Source: Hygrophila difformis
Lineage: Eukaryota > Streptophyta > Magnoliopsida > Lamiales > Acanthaceae
DNA: 64,000 nt
Assembly: GCA_030278955.1 (NCBI GenBank)
Contig: JAOANR010000006.1
Span: forward strand, 52,666,915 to 52,730,914
Direction of reading: 5' to 3'
Shown: positions 20,640 through 31,727 of the stretch, one piece after another
Layout of the letters: every line of letters begins with the position of its first letter
How positions within the stretch are numbered: the stretch's first letter is position 1
The notes under the pieces: model-generated
The model's input: only the letters and a program-made list of their open reading frames with translations
What the model was told of the DNA's origin: nothing
Databases searched by the model: none
Position numbers and translations under genes: made by a program

Positions 20640-21190
20640 CTCCTGTCGCTAACCTCTTCCTGTCGCGAGACCACGTCTAGCGACAGGAAGGCAGTCTAGC
20701 GACAAGAGTGATTAAGGACCCCTGTCCCTTTATCTAAAACCTGGTCGATAGGCAGTCCTGTCGAGAACCCATGGTCCTCGACACATTTTTAGCCTAGCGA
20801 CTGGGATCAAATTTATTTTTGCAAATTTCTTTTCCAATGCTCCAGTCATGTAACTCCTGTTCTGAACCCACGGTTCAGGACACAATTCAATTTCATGACT
20901 GGAAAATTATGCCTTGGTTAAATTCTAAAAAAAAAAAAAAAAAAAAACCCCAGTCGCTAACCTCCTGTCGCGGAACCACGTTTCGCGCCACAATTTATGG
21001 CTAGCGACTGGCCTCAAATTTTAACTTCTAAACCTCCTGGCGCTAGCTTCCAGTCGCTAGGCCATGCCTCGCGACAGGAATTACATCTAGCGACAGGAAA
21101 ACCCTAATTTTCAAGCATTCTAATCTCTCTTATTTCCCACCTCTCTGTCATGATCCCCCTGTCGTGGACCCACAGTTCACGACACAAACT
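20640..21190. repeat. Degenerate GTCGCGG palindrome cluster in right LTR
   Basis: Repeated forms such as CCTGTCGCGAGACCACGTC...TAGCGACAGG, GTCGCGGAACCACGTTTCGCG and GTCGTGGACCCACAGTTCACGAC. Many arms have CG replaced by TG or CA, as expected from loss of methylated cytosine. The clean form is in the solo LTR. Confidence 0.65.
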
Positions 21191-21971
21191 CCGTTTCATG
21201 ACATGCATGGCACCCTCTGCCAAATTTTCATTCTCCATCTCTCCCCATTAATTAATTGAACCTTTATATTAATATTTTGAGGTTGAAATCCAAAGATCTC
21301 AACCCATGACTAATTTGATATAAAGAACTTTGTTCAATTCCTCACTAAAAGATTGTTTTACACAAAAATTAAACTCTAATGATCTAAGTATATAATCCGG
21401 ACTGTAATTAATTAATTATGGAATGAGAGATTATTTAGACCATAAATAGTGATTACGGATTTATTTCCATATCCTTGCATGAGAAACCAATGTCTCTCAT
21501 GCAAGAATGTGTTATTCATTTATTTTTGTCTTTACCCGTGTCGTGTGAAACAGCTAGTAAGAGATATGACAGACTAATGTTGGCGGATATTCCCACACGG
21601 ATAAACTAGCTCGTAGTCTGAATATTAATTACTAATTGTTATTTTGCATGATCCGGATAGTGGTCGATGGAAGCCTTGGCGGTTCGTCCATCCGGGATTA
21701 TAATAGCTGCTCAGCTGACTCCTATCCGGATACAGTTTCTCTTTCTTTATCTTAATTTCAAACCCAAATTTTGAGCTGTAATACTATCAAATTGTGTCGA
21801 TCAACACTGTTTGAATAATACTACAGTAAGAAAACATGTAGGTTTTTCTCTCATTTCACAGATAGTAGAAGTCTTGACGATAGCGATCACTATCGTTTAA
21901 GGTCTTCTGCTATCTAAAATCATCTCACCTTAATGATTAGGGAATTGGACCACAGATAACTGCAATCCAAA

Positions 21972-23417
21972 AAGATCAATTTCAGCAGAATTAATAATTT
22001 TATAAATATTAAAAATATGACAATTTCCTATCTTTCATAATTTGTATAAACAGACTTCATGAAAGCAAATTATCGCATCTAACATACTACAATCATCAGG
22101 CATAAATTTGAGTCTTTCCTAAGCATACAAATTTTCGTATAGTGATCATATGACATATTTCATTTCCCAAATCAGCGTGTACATGCCAGAATCCATGATT
22201 ACTATGATTTATTCCCACGACAAGTACTAAAATCTAATTTCTACTTTTTATCTCCCGATTTAGCAAAGCAAAAATCATACAAATTAGATTTCAACGTTCA
22301 TATTATGCAGAACAGTGTAAACATGACAATTTAAACATAGAACATATTAATACCTCTATAATAGCAATAATTCGTACTTCAAAGTGATTCTGAACTCCCG
22401 TTCTAAAAACTTCTAACACGAACAACATAGAAATCCATTTACAAATACGAAACATAATAGGAAATTACATTTAGAGGCAAATCCTTAACATTACAAAGCA
22501 AGAAAAAGAAAGACAACACCTAGAATGCAAAGAACACGGTCAGAAAGACATTCTGATCACTTCCTCCGGCATGATTCGATGTTATCGACCTTCTTCTCCA
22601 AGTTGCAGAAAGGTTTCCAGGCGTAATATCAGTTCTGTCTATGAAAAAATGATGAAGAGAGACCCTTAAAATCGTGTTCGGGAGGTTATAAAACATCCAA
22701 ACCACGACTGTGGCACGCAAAATGGTGCTTGGGATCGATTTCAGGCGCCGTAGAGAAGCACTAGCTCATCCTGCTATTTTTTCAGACTGGGCGCCGTTTC
22801 GGCGCTGAAAGTGGATTTTGGGCGCCGCCATGTATGTGTGGTGCCTCATGGAAAGATTTCAACTCCGAATTTTTCTACTTCTGGAATTGGCGCGTGAGTT
22901 GGCGCTCCGAAGCTTGTTTGGCGCCATCCTGTTATAGCGTAGCTTTCTCGGAACCAAATGCTTCGGATTGGTGCTCCAAGCTCTATTTAGGCGCCATTAA
23001 CATCAATCGTGGCTCCGAACAACACTTTTGATCAATTAAATGCCTGAAACAACATTGCAATGCATTAGGTTTGCCAAAGTCTTATTAAAATGCATAAAAA
23101 CATGCTAAATTCAACCCAAATAAGCTAAATCTAACGATGATAGCTAAGAAACATAAACGACACAAAATATAACCTAAAAAGCAAGTAAATAAGGTAAAAT
23201 GTATTCAATTTGGACATATTTTAGCGTAAATTAAACTCATTTAAATGTGGTTTCACAGGTTGCATCAGTGGTTGGAGGGAGTCCGTAAAATCACGGAGCT
23301 CGGAAGACCCGGTAACAAGACAGTCAAATCGATGTATGAGTTTTGGTATTAAATTTTATTTACGGAAGAATGTTGGGCATTAATTTGATAAATGGACTAA
23401 TAATAATAATAATAATA

Positions 23418-23489
<72 letters not shown>

Positions 23490-24719
23490 GGTTTGGGGGC
23501 TAAAATGAAATAATTTGAAATATTGGAGGCCAATTTAATATAAAAATGACTGATTCGGGTTGAGGACTAAATGGAACAGAACAAAAATTTAGGACTGAAT
23601 TGGTAAAAGATAAAAGAAAATGACAAATGTTATGCTCGCGTGTCTGGTTTAAATTTAAACACTTGCCACAACAGCAACTATGGCACAATTAGCGAGCAAT
23701 AGACTAATCTTGACATAATTAGTCAAAGTAGCGAGCAACTATGGAACAAAATAAGAAAATGATTGATTTAGAATTTTTGTAAAGAAAATGGATTAAATTT
23801 AATTACCTTTTTTTCCGATAGTTCAATCCAAAAGATTGAATGGAATATATTCCTATGTGGGGAAAAATGGACTGAAATTCATTAAAATGTAATGTATTCC
23901 TAAGTCCGTGAATCACACAACCCAAGTCCAAATTGGATGACACACAAACCAAGCGGGATTTGATCCATTAACCAATCCAACTAATCAAGTCATCTATTTA
24001 GGAAATCATTTGGGTGCTTGCGGCCTACAGGTGTTGGCACATTCAAAAGTGATGGGTATGTGTATATGAAATGATGTGTGAGTATCAAAAAGTGATGGAT
24101 GGAGGTTATGAACAAAAAAAAACTAATAAAAAAACAAACTATCGTCTATACATCACTTTATAAGGCTTATACATCACTTTACAAAGGGTTACACATCATT
24201 TTTATCGCTACCTGCACCTGTTGGCAATTGTTATGCCATTACAGAAACCGGATTGATCTATTTATATTTCATCTTTAACACAGGTCGTTGGATGTGATAT
24301 GCATTATCAATTCATAATTTCTATAACTGGATATGGGTCTAAACAAAAAATCATCCAAAACTTTCTATCAATTACTTTTATTCCCATACGAATTTTTTTA
24401 GCATTGGTGATGTTTCATTTCAGAGTTCATCTTCTCTATTAGATGAAGGTGAAGAGCAGCAATTCCCATTTATGAATTCGTTGATGCAAATGAAACAATA
24501 ATGGAATCAATTCACATAAATAATCTCTTCCGACAATGATTCGACATACTCCAACTGGTTCACGGTGGCCCTGTCCCAGATCATGTAGTTGGTAATTATA
24601 ATTGTAAGGAAGCATATTTGGGATTATTTAATAATTATTTAATAATTGAAACCAAGAAAAAGTCTTTTAACAATTAAAGCTCTGACACTACCAGGAATGA
24701 ACAGAAAGGATCATATAGC
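21972..24719. other. Repeat-rich spacer without a recognisable gene
   Basis: AT-rich sequence with no convincing coding frame. A segment at about 22740-23010 has at least seven GGCGCC or GGCGCT motifs and looks like part of another degraded mobile element. Around 24050-24210 several copies of CATCACTTT and its complement occur in opposite orientations. Nothing can be assigned with confidence. Confidence 0.4.
23398..23487. repeat. (TAA)n microsatellite
   Basis: About 30 trinucleotide units with a single TAG interruption near 23421. Likely polymorphic in length. Confidence 0.95.
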
Positions 24720-25150
24720 AAATGTAACGACCAGTTGATTGTAGAGGGGGATCCAAAGTATCATTTTGGGGTTGATGTAGGTGGGTGTGGGTTCAGGTTA
24801 GTTTTGAGGATGCCCTTGGTGTGGATGATGATTAAGGATAACATGGGGCTACTGGACAGCTTTGAAGTGCAGGGAGTGACGATGACTCCCAGCGCCGCAG
24901 CACGTTAGAAAGATGTGGTGCCACCTCAAAAACTGAGGTACGAGTATACTATGATGACGAGGATACACAAGTTGTTCCCTGTGAAGAAAGAAACCTGCAA
25001 AGAAGGGGGAAGAACTATCCGGATCCCAAATCCTATCACATCACATGAGATTTCGACTTTTTCTTGGTGTATTCCTATGGGGAAAAGTATGTTTGGGGGT
25101 ACTGCAATGCCTCTCTTTGTTTCAATCCAAATATTATAACCTATTACCAA
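24720..25150 (+). pseudogene. DUF2921 gene fragment
   Basis: Plus-strand translation of 24727-25130 matches the middle of the intact DUF2921 protein at 25393-28167. Recognisable pieces are NDQL, GGCGFRL-LR-PLVW, LRYEYTM-RIHK-PVK, a GRT-PN segment and GGTA-PLFV. At least one stop (TAG at about 24906) and length differences interrupt it, and neither end of the gene is present. It lies tail-to-tail with the intact gene, about 240 bp from its stop, so it is probably a partial inverted duplicate that decayed. Confidence 0.82.
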
Positions 25151-25392
25151 AATGAAATGCAATTGCCAGCATGTCGTGTCTTCCGCAGCTTCAAAGAGTG
25201 TGATTGAGATTCATACATGTTAGCGGATTCTCCTCTTTAATGGCTTGAACTTTTGAAAGGAGTTGATCGTTGACAGAGTGCAAATCATAAAAACTACAGC
25301 ATGCATAGCAAAACTGGATTCCAAAACACCAGAAACACACATTTTCAATTGAACAGGCCATTTTAATTACTAATTAGTTCTATACTTCATCC

Positions 25393-28167
25393 TCATATAC
25401 TGCTGTCAGCTGTAGGAACCTTTGCATACAGTTCCAATTCTCTGAACCTTCTCGGGAGGATGCACCGCCCACCACGCCGCTGCTGCAGAAAAATGATCAC
25501 GGCCATTGCAACCACGCCCAACGGAATCAGAACATCCCATGCTGTGGAGTAAAAGTCAGCTGCAGGGTTCGCGTAGTAGTATGTTCCATTCACATATGAT
25601 GCCGGGTAACTGTGTGCCCTGTACTGATTATACGCGTGGGGCACCAACCGAACTGCACTAGTGCCAACATAGAACGGATGGGACAATGCTTTCTCAGTCG
25701 AGCCCCTGATGGCATTGAGAACGACCTGTGGTAGGAGAAATCCGTCAAGAATTAGGCCTGCAAAAGACCTCAGATCGCCCCAAGGGGAGTAACTTGGGCG
25801 GTTGCCATTTTGTTTCCTTGTCCAGTTAAGTATGAAGGCGAACAATGCGCCCAATGTGTAGAGTGGCAGTGTGATGAGTGAGGCTTTCTTCTCGCCACTC
25901 CATGGGCTCTTCTCACTGCTTTCCGTCTGCTTTGCAGTCCACACCAATTGGAAAAGGCGTATTTGAAGCAAGAAGGCCACCATAATGACCACGCGAACAG
26001 CAACTTCATTGGCTTCAAGCCATCCTCCGCCACTGAGGTAAACCGTCTGCTTGTTGTGGTTCTCCAAGAACACGGCTTCCATGTTCACGACAAGCGGGAT
26101 CATATTCCCCAAAGCAAGTATCAGAACCATCACGATGGAGATTGATGACACCACCTCCGGATTCCTTCTCAGGTAGAAGATTTGCAGCCCCACGAAGATG
26201 CAAAAGAGCGTGTTGGATATCAAGACGAGAGTGACTTCCAAGTCCATACGCCACACAGATTCCCGAGCTATCTCCGCGTAAAATGCACCAGCTGACAAGG
26301 TTACATCTTTAAAGTAAAGAGGATCACTTTTTTCCCGTGTACTTGCAATCGTTCCCTTGATGCGATCACCTTTTATCGAATCCAATGGAGCAATCTCAAA
26401 CTTGACAAGAATCTCACAATCTTCAGAAACATTACTCGTGAAGAGCTTTCTGCAGCCCACCATACAGACTTGCCCTGTCCTGCTATCATACACGCCTTCA
26501 GCATTCACCTCCACCCGACGATTACGATTCAATGATATGTTGGAAAATACGTTGGGAACCCGACCCTGCAAGCTAAAATTGAATCCCAAATAAGAATCGA
26601 AGCTTATTCTGTAGCTGATATTTGTAACAGGAGGTGTTGCAATGATCATATCAGAATCCGAAACGTCTGTTAAAACCGACTCCGGCGTTGGCCCCAAAGC
26701 TACTGCTTCCATTTGATTCCCTTTGTACGACTCATTTTCAACAAAAAGAGGCGTTGCATAACCCCCATATATTTTATTCCCATCGGAATACACCAAGCTA
26801 AAGTCGAATCTCATGTCATACGATTGGGCCTCTGGATAAGTTCTCCCCTTCTTTGCAGGGCTCTTCACAGGGCACGACTTGTGCACCCTCTCCAGCATAG
26901 TGTAATTATATCTCAGCTGTTGATGTCCCCTTATATCATTCATATTACCATAATCCGCGACGCTAATCTTTCTGAAGTGGGAATCACTTGTATTCCAAAG
27001 CTCCCCAGTAACCCCTGAATTATCCTTAATTGTCCACACCAAAGGGTACCTCAGAGTTAGCCTGAACCCACACCCCCCTACAGCACCCTCAGAATGATCC
27101 TTTGGATCCAAGATTCGGCACGCAGCAATCAACAACTGGTCGTTCTTATCGTCCCACATACCATCTGCAATCAATGTCGATTCAATGGTAAAGGCATAAT
27201 CATTTGAAAACCTGACCACGTACCGTATCTTCCTGTCATCCTCCGAGCACTGAATCGGCATAAAGTTCATCGACCCCGGCAAGGCGCCTGGGCCTGTTTT
27301 GTTACCAAGAGGAGAACAATTCTTATCCTGAGATTCAGATTCGTTGCACTCCACGTCGTACAACAGCTCCAGATAAATGTTTCTCCAAGACAGCGCTTTG
27401 CAGAACTCACCAGGCTTCAAAATCAGAGATCCACCTTTGGGAAATCCAGAAGTTTCCAGACTAGGAATTGCCTCCGAAACCAGGGAAAAATTGTAATCTT
27501 TAAGAACAGGGAAAGCGAACATGGAAACAGGTTCGAACCAGCCTGGGTCGTTCTCCGAATCTGTGCTTTCAAAAGTTCCGCTGACTACAGAATCGTGTAT
27601 GGTGGGGTTCTCATCGCCGGCGTACTTCATTTTGAGAGCGCCAGTGAAATTCACAGTCCGGCCTTCCCCCAATTTCAAATTAGCGGACCCAACCATACAG
27701 GCCTTCCTCGATTTCTCCGACCAGAAGCCGGTCAACGAGAACTTCACTGCCGGGCGGCGGCGGCGGCGGTAGTAAGATCCACCGTAGCTGAAATTCTTCG
27801 GACTGTCGTTGTAATCTATGTAGGGGGAGCGGATGTTTAAAGAAGCTCGTATCATGTAAACTTCCTTGGATATGGTTGGGTGGGTATTGGGCCAAATTCG
27901 AAGGCGGAGGGAAATTCCGCTATAGTAAAAGGAGTAGTTCCGTTGGCCGAAGAGGCGATCGCCGCCGGTGAAGTGTGATATGTCGAGATAAGAAGGTATG
28001 GAGTCTAATTGAGTGGAATCAGAAAGGGGCGTTGACTCGGGTACAAAGGAAGAACAACGGCCACTGTAAGAAGAAGGGATTGATGGATTTGAGGGATCAG
28101 CAGTGGAAACTGCAGCCATGGAGATTATTATGCCTAAGAAAAGGCAAAAAGAAGAAGAAACAGCCAT
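25393..28167 (-). CDS. DUF2921 (SWEET-like) membrane protein
   Basis: 924 residues with no intron. The chosen start (ATG 28167) opens a signal peptide (MAVSSSFCLFLGIIISMAAV); the frame is open 41 codons further upstream but those lack signal character. A long extracytoplasmic region (~30-630) holds two related halves, each with GGCGFRL- or VCMVGCRKL-type motifs and many N-glycosylation sites. Residues ~640-900 contain about six hydrophobic helices (LVLISNTLFCIFVGLQIFYL, IVMVLILALGNMIPLVV, VVIMVAFLLQIRLFQLVW, and others) and a short basic tail. This is the layout of plant DUF2921 proteins, the family related to the non-RING part of FLYING SAUCER-type endomembrane E3 ligases. No RING finger is present here, so ligase activity is not expected. 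The substrate is unknown. Two such genes or fragments lie side by side, suggesting local duplication. Confidence 0.92.
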   Translation of the reverse strand: MAVSSSFCLFLGIIISMAAVSTADPSNPSIPSSYSGRCSSFVPESTPLSDSTQLDSIPSYLDISHFTGGDRLFGQRNYSFYYSGISLRLRIWPNTHPTISKEVYMIRASLNIRSPYIDYNDSPKNFSYGGSYYRRRRRPAVKFSLTGFWSEKSRKACMVGSANLKLGEGRTVNFTGALKMKYAGDENPTIHDSVVSGTFESTDSENDPGWFEPVSMFAFPVLKDYNFSLVSEAIPSLETSGFPKGGSLILKPGEFCKALSWRNIYLELLYDVECNESESQDKNCSPLGNKTGPGALPGSMNFMPIQCSEDDRKIRYVVRFSNDYAFTIESTLIADGMWDDKNDQLLIAACRILDPKDHSEGAVGGCGFRLTLRYPLVWTIKDNSGVTGELWNTSDSHFRKISVADYGNMNDIRGHQQLRYNYTMLERVHKSCPVKSPAKKGRTYPEAQSYDMRFDFSLVYSDGNKIYGGYATPLFVENESYKGNQMEAVALGPTPESVLTDVSDSDMIIATPPVTNISYRISFDSYLGFNFSLQGRVPNVFSNISLNRNRRVEVNAEGVYDSRTGQVCMVGCRKLFTSNVSEDCEILVKFEIAPLDSIKGDRIKGTIASTREKSDPLYFKDVTLSAGAFYAEIARESVWRMDLEVTLVLISNTLFCIFVGLQIFYLRRNPEVVSSISIVMVLILALGNMIPLVVNMEAVFLENHNKQTVYLSGGGWLEANEVAVRVVIMVAFLLQIRLFQLVWTAKQTESSEKSPWSGEKKASLITLPLYTLGALFAFILNWTRKQNGNRPSYSPWGDLRSFAGLILDGFLLPQVVLNAIRGSTEKALSHPFYVGTSAVRLVPHAYNQYRAHSYPASYVNGTYYYANPAADFYSTAWDVLIPLGVVAMAVIIFLQQRRGGRCILPRRFRELELYAKVPTADSSI

Positions 28168-29929
28168 TGAAGGAGAAGGCAGAGGTGGGAGTGAGGTCAA
28201 GATTGAAGAGAAACACTCTACATAGAGTTTTATGTTGGTAATGGTTATTGGTTTGTCGTGACTCGTGATCTGATCAAGTCTTGAGTCCACTCTCAGAGGA
28301 AGATTCCTACTGGTGGTTCTCTTCTTGAAAACAGACCTGTTCCATTAAACTATTTCTAGTTCTTGATTTGCTACACAAAAGTCAAGTCAATTGTCTAGGC
28401 ACCACTAAATTCTTGCACCAATGTATACTTCATTATGACAATTGTAGGGAACAGGACACACTAAGACCTTCGTGGAAATCGCCAGATATTCTAGTATTTA
28501 TTGGCAAAGGGAAAAAACACCCACATTATTTTATTCTCAATATTCCACAATCAAATAAGCGCTGTTCAAATAAGTGACTATTGTACCTCTGTGTTGTCAA
28601 TGGGTCGTTGTATTGATCACAAAAAAAAACATGGGAAAGACACCCACGCACGCCTTCTTTCGAACACTTTGTACTGGAAACGAATCAAGAAAATAGAATT
28701 CATTTTATTGGTTATAAATCTAGAATTATAATACTAGTGAGTAATGACCTCTTCCATCCGTTTGCTTCTCTCATTCATCGTGTTCAACCCTTGCGGGCTT
28801 CTTTTGATTTCGGTAGAATTCATCGTGTGTTGCTGTCGTTTCTTCGTCCTTGATTGGCCTAGTTTCGTTTTGAACTCTTTTTTGGTGTTTTTATTTTGTT
28901 TCTTTTATTTTTATGAATCCTTATTATCTCTGGCTTTGGCTTCGCCAAAATAAAAATAATTAATTTAGGTTATATGTTTAAAATTTGGATGGGAAGCCAT
29001 TCCCAAATTTTGGTATTAACCAAGCTTGGGATTGTAGAATGTCGAACCTGTATATCAAGCCGTGGTTGCTTGTTCTTAGGAACTCAAATAGTCACATCCA
29101 ATCAATTGGTCAAGGGAATGGTTTCAACTTAGCAAAACGTTGAAATTCACTAATAAAATGGCCAGCAAGAAAATAACTATACTACTATACATAATTCTAA
29201 ACATGCACCTTAACCCAACATTCAACTAGTCCCCTTTCCCAGAGTTCCCATAAAAATTTATTTCTAAAAAGTTCATTTCAATTCGCGCTCTAATCCCTAA
29301 CCATTCTGTGATATTCCAATTCTTCATACACCACAAAACAAATTGCCAGAGGTGCCACTTCCACAATTTCCCAGTCACATAAAGATATGACCAGTCTTAC
29401 ACAGAGGAGAATGTCAACCTTAGAACATTGAAAAACAGTGGCATATCTTAAAATTCAATAGAAAGAGTCGTTACATGACCAGAACTAAAACAGTGTGATA
29501 CTATGATAGTACGCATTTATATAAGGTAGACTAAATGTGATTCGTGCCATGTACTCAGCTTGTTGTCGAGAGATTGGGACACATGCTTGTCGCAAGGAAA
29601 CGAACAGTTCGCTGAAGAAGAATCACTAGGACAATACACCAGAGGAAAACGAGTAGAGCAGCAAATGAGGGTTTCGTTGCCCTTGAATATCACCTAGAGA
29701 GACAACCTTGATGTTGTGGTTTCCGAAAAACCAACATATAAAACTCGAACGAATCAATATAATGCCATCTGGTTGCATATAACGGTGCAATGAATGCCAA
29801 CGGGATGAAACCAGGGACTTTCTGAGAAGAGCCTGAACAGGCAGAACAATGCATGACTGGGAAATACTCTAGGTACACCTTTGGCACCAGTGCTAGTAGG
29901 TGAAAAACCGAAGACTAGGGGTTGGGTTG
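28168..29929. other. Intergenic spacer upstream of DUF2921 gene
   Basis: It includes the promoter and 5' UTR of the minus-strand DUF2921 gene (just right of 28167). The rest is AT-rich with only short frames. I see no gene, RNA or clear transposon ends. Confidence 0.5.
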
Positions 29930-30660
29930 AGGATGGCTTGAGGGTCTAGAAAATGATCTCAAATTCTGATCAAACCTGGGAGGAATTCTCGCACAACATC
30001 ATAGCAGCAAGATTCGATACTCGTTTCAAAGGAGGTCCTTTTGTGCGCTTAGCCGACGTGAAACAATCTGGTACTGTGGAGGAACATGTTAATGTGTTTG
30101 TGCAGCTTGCCGGCCAGGTTCCGAGCCTCAGTGATGAACATTATCTAGGATATTTATGAAAGGGTTGTCCGACTCAATTCCCCTGGTGGGCGGACAAGCA
30201 GTGGAATATTAAGTCCTCCGACTCACACTCACGCATGGCCAAGACCCTTACTCAGCACCAGTTCGGGATCAGCAACCACCAATTGGTCAACTCAGCACCA
30301 GTTCGGGACCAGCAACCACCAATTGGTCAACGGGTGGTCGAGTGGGTTTGGACCAAACACGTCATCATCAGTTGTCCCAAGTCAGTCTACTGCGAGATCC
30401 CAATTCACCTGTATATCTATCTCCACAATATTTTGCTGATTTACGAGCAAAGGAATTATGTTACCACTTTAAGAAGCCATACACCCCAGCCCATTGAAGA
30501 GTTGAGAGTGTTGTTATCAAAGGAGTATGAGGTCTTAGACTTTCGTGAAGTAGGGGGGAACAAGACAATTTAATGGATCCAACCTTGAGGACAATGTTGT
30601 TTCCAATGAGGGAGAAATAGATAGAGAGCAAAAAGAGGGCGGGCTTCGGCCTACTTACGG
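29930..30660 (+). pseudogene. Decayed Ty3/gypsy remnant (gag pieces and 3' end)
   Basis: 29953-30160 encodes a gag-like segment (TWEEFSHNIIAARF, LADVKQSGTVEEHVNVFVQLAGQVPSLSDEHYLGY). At 30440-30490 a knuckle-like piece (LRAKELCYHFKKPYTPAH) follows in another frame; its second Cys is lost. Near 30575-30625 the sequence resembles the 3' end of such elements (NLEDNVVSNEGEID). RT and integrase are missing, so this is an internally deleted, mutated copy. No LTRs were found. Confidence 0.7.
30250..30329 (+). repeat. Two-copy 40-bp tandem duplication
   Basis: ACTCAGCACCAGTTCGGGA...CCAATTGGTCA occurs twice back to back with one difference, inside the gypsy remnant between the two gag pieces. Confidence 0.85.
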
Positions 30661-31727
30661 GCCTGGATTTATTAGTTGTTAGTACAATTTATTTTTAGGG
30701 TTTTGTTATTTTAGTATTTATGGGATTATTATGTGGATTTGAAACATTGAGAAATTTAGAAAAATTTTGAGCTAAAGGCTGACCAGTGGGATTTCCATTG
30801 AGGTGATTTTCCTTTCTATTCAAATCGGTATCTATCAGGGGTGCACAAGAATGGAAAACGGAAAGAGAATGGATAGGAAAACACTCATTTGACCCTTCCA
30901 AAACAACATTCATGTTTTTATCTTCTTACAAAAAAATTATATACAGTCACGACCGTAAGGAATATTAGAATAACACCTTATTGATATAGAAAAAAATTAT
31001 TGCACATTTAAAAACACAGAAGCTAAAGGCTGAAGAGGTGAGGAGAGTTTTAACTTTTCAACAGCTAACATCAAAACTGCAATCCCAAACTCAAATACCA
31101 AACTCCAACCCCCAAACTTATCTCAAACATTTATTTAAGTGATAACTATTCTTTACTAGAAACTCAACTCAAACTTTTCCAAACAAAGACAAAGCACAGC
31201 AAGTTTCTCAAGTGAGAATTCAGTCCACAACAGACTTCCATCAAACTGCATTTGTTTCAACATTCAACTACTCAAAATACTTATCACATGTCATAAAAGT
31301 TCATATTTTAATAAAACCTTCCATCAAACACAACTCTTCCCGAGAGAACGAAAAATCAACAATAATAGTGTTCTCAAATCCTCATACCCTTGCACCAAGC
31401 ACCCTCCATAACTGTCAAGTGGCGAGTCTGAACATTAGGATTCAGTGACAGACATAAAAGCTGGAAATAATGAAATAGTAATACCAGTTAATCTAAACCA
31501 AGATAACCTTTCGATAGTGATTGCTACACACTAGTGTATTTCACATGTTCACTGTAGATGATACAAAACAAGACATACCAGCTCAATGGAACTCTACATG
31601 ATGATCTACAAACACATGATACAATCACAATGTACATAAAGTATACACTACACGGTCACTCAACAACATAAAAGGTACATACCACGCATCATCCGCCGCA
31701 AACTATCAAATCAAGCAAGTCTCTTGT
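30661..31727. other. Spacer downstream of DnaJ gene
   Basis: AT-rich, with no frame of interest. It probably contains the 3' UTR of the minus-strand DnaJ gene nearest 31727. Nothing else is seen. Confidence 0.45.

Larger units (their letters stand above)
1..21971 (+). mobile_element. Large non-autonomous Athila-like LTR retrotransposon with nested insertion
   Basis: Two copies of the same long terminal repeat (1-2546, and 11547-11996 plus 19695-21971) flank an internal region of 2547-11546. The left LTR starts before the window and the right LTR breaks off near 21971, so neither outer end nor the target duplication is visible. The boundaries come from the related solo LTR at 44137-48680, which starts TGATAATGG and ends GTTTCA. 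Directly after the left LTR is an 18-base match, with one mismatch, to the 3' end of plant tRNA-Asp, the primer typical of the Athila group. The internal region holds one long polyprotein-like frame but no visible protease, reverse transcriptase, RNase H or integrase motif. The element must therefore have been mobilised in trans (inference). A 7.7-kb gag-only retrotransposon sits inside the right LTR. The Athila assignment rests on primer type, LTR size and general 3' region character, not on a search. Confidence 0.8.
19695..21971 (+). repeat. Right LTR, second part, truncated
   Basis: It continues the LTR interrupted at 11996 and aligns with the solo LTR and, from 21319, with window base 1 onward. 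It stops matching after GCAATCCAA near 21971, so roughly the last 2 kb of the LTR are missing. It includes a TATA box (19997-20005), a poly-A tract at about 20928-20946, and CpG-rich palindromic motifs at 19695-19950 and 20640-21190. Confidence 0.85.
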
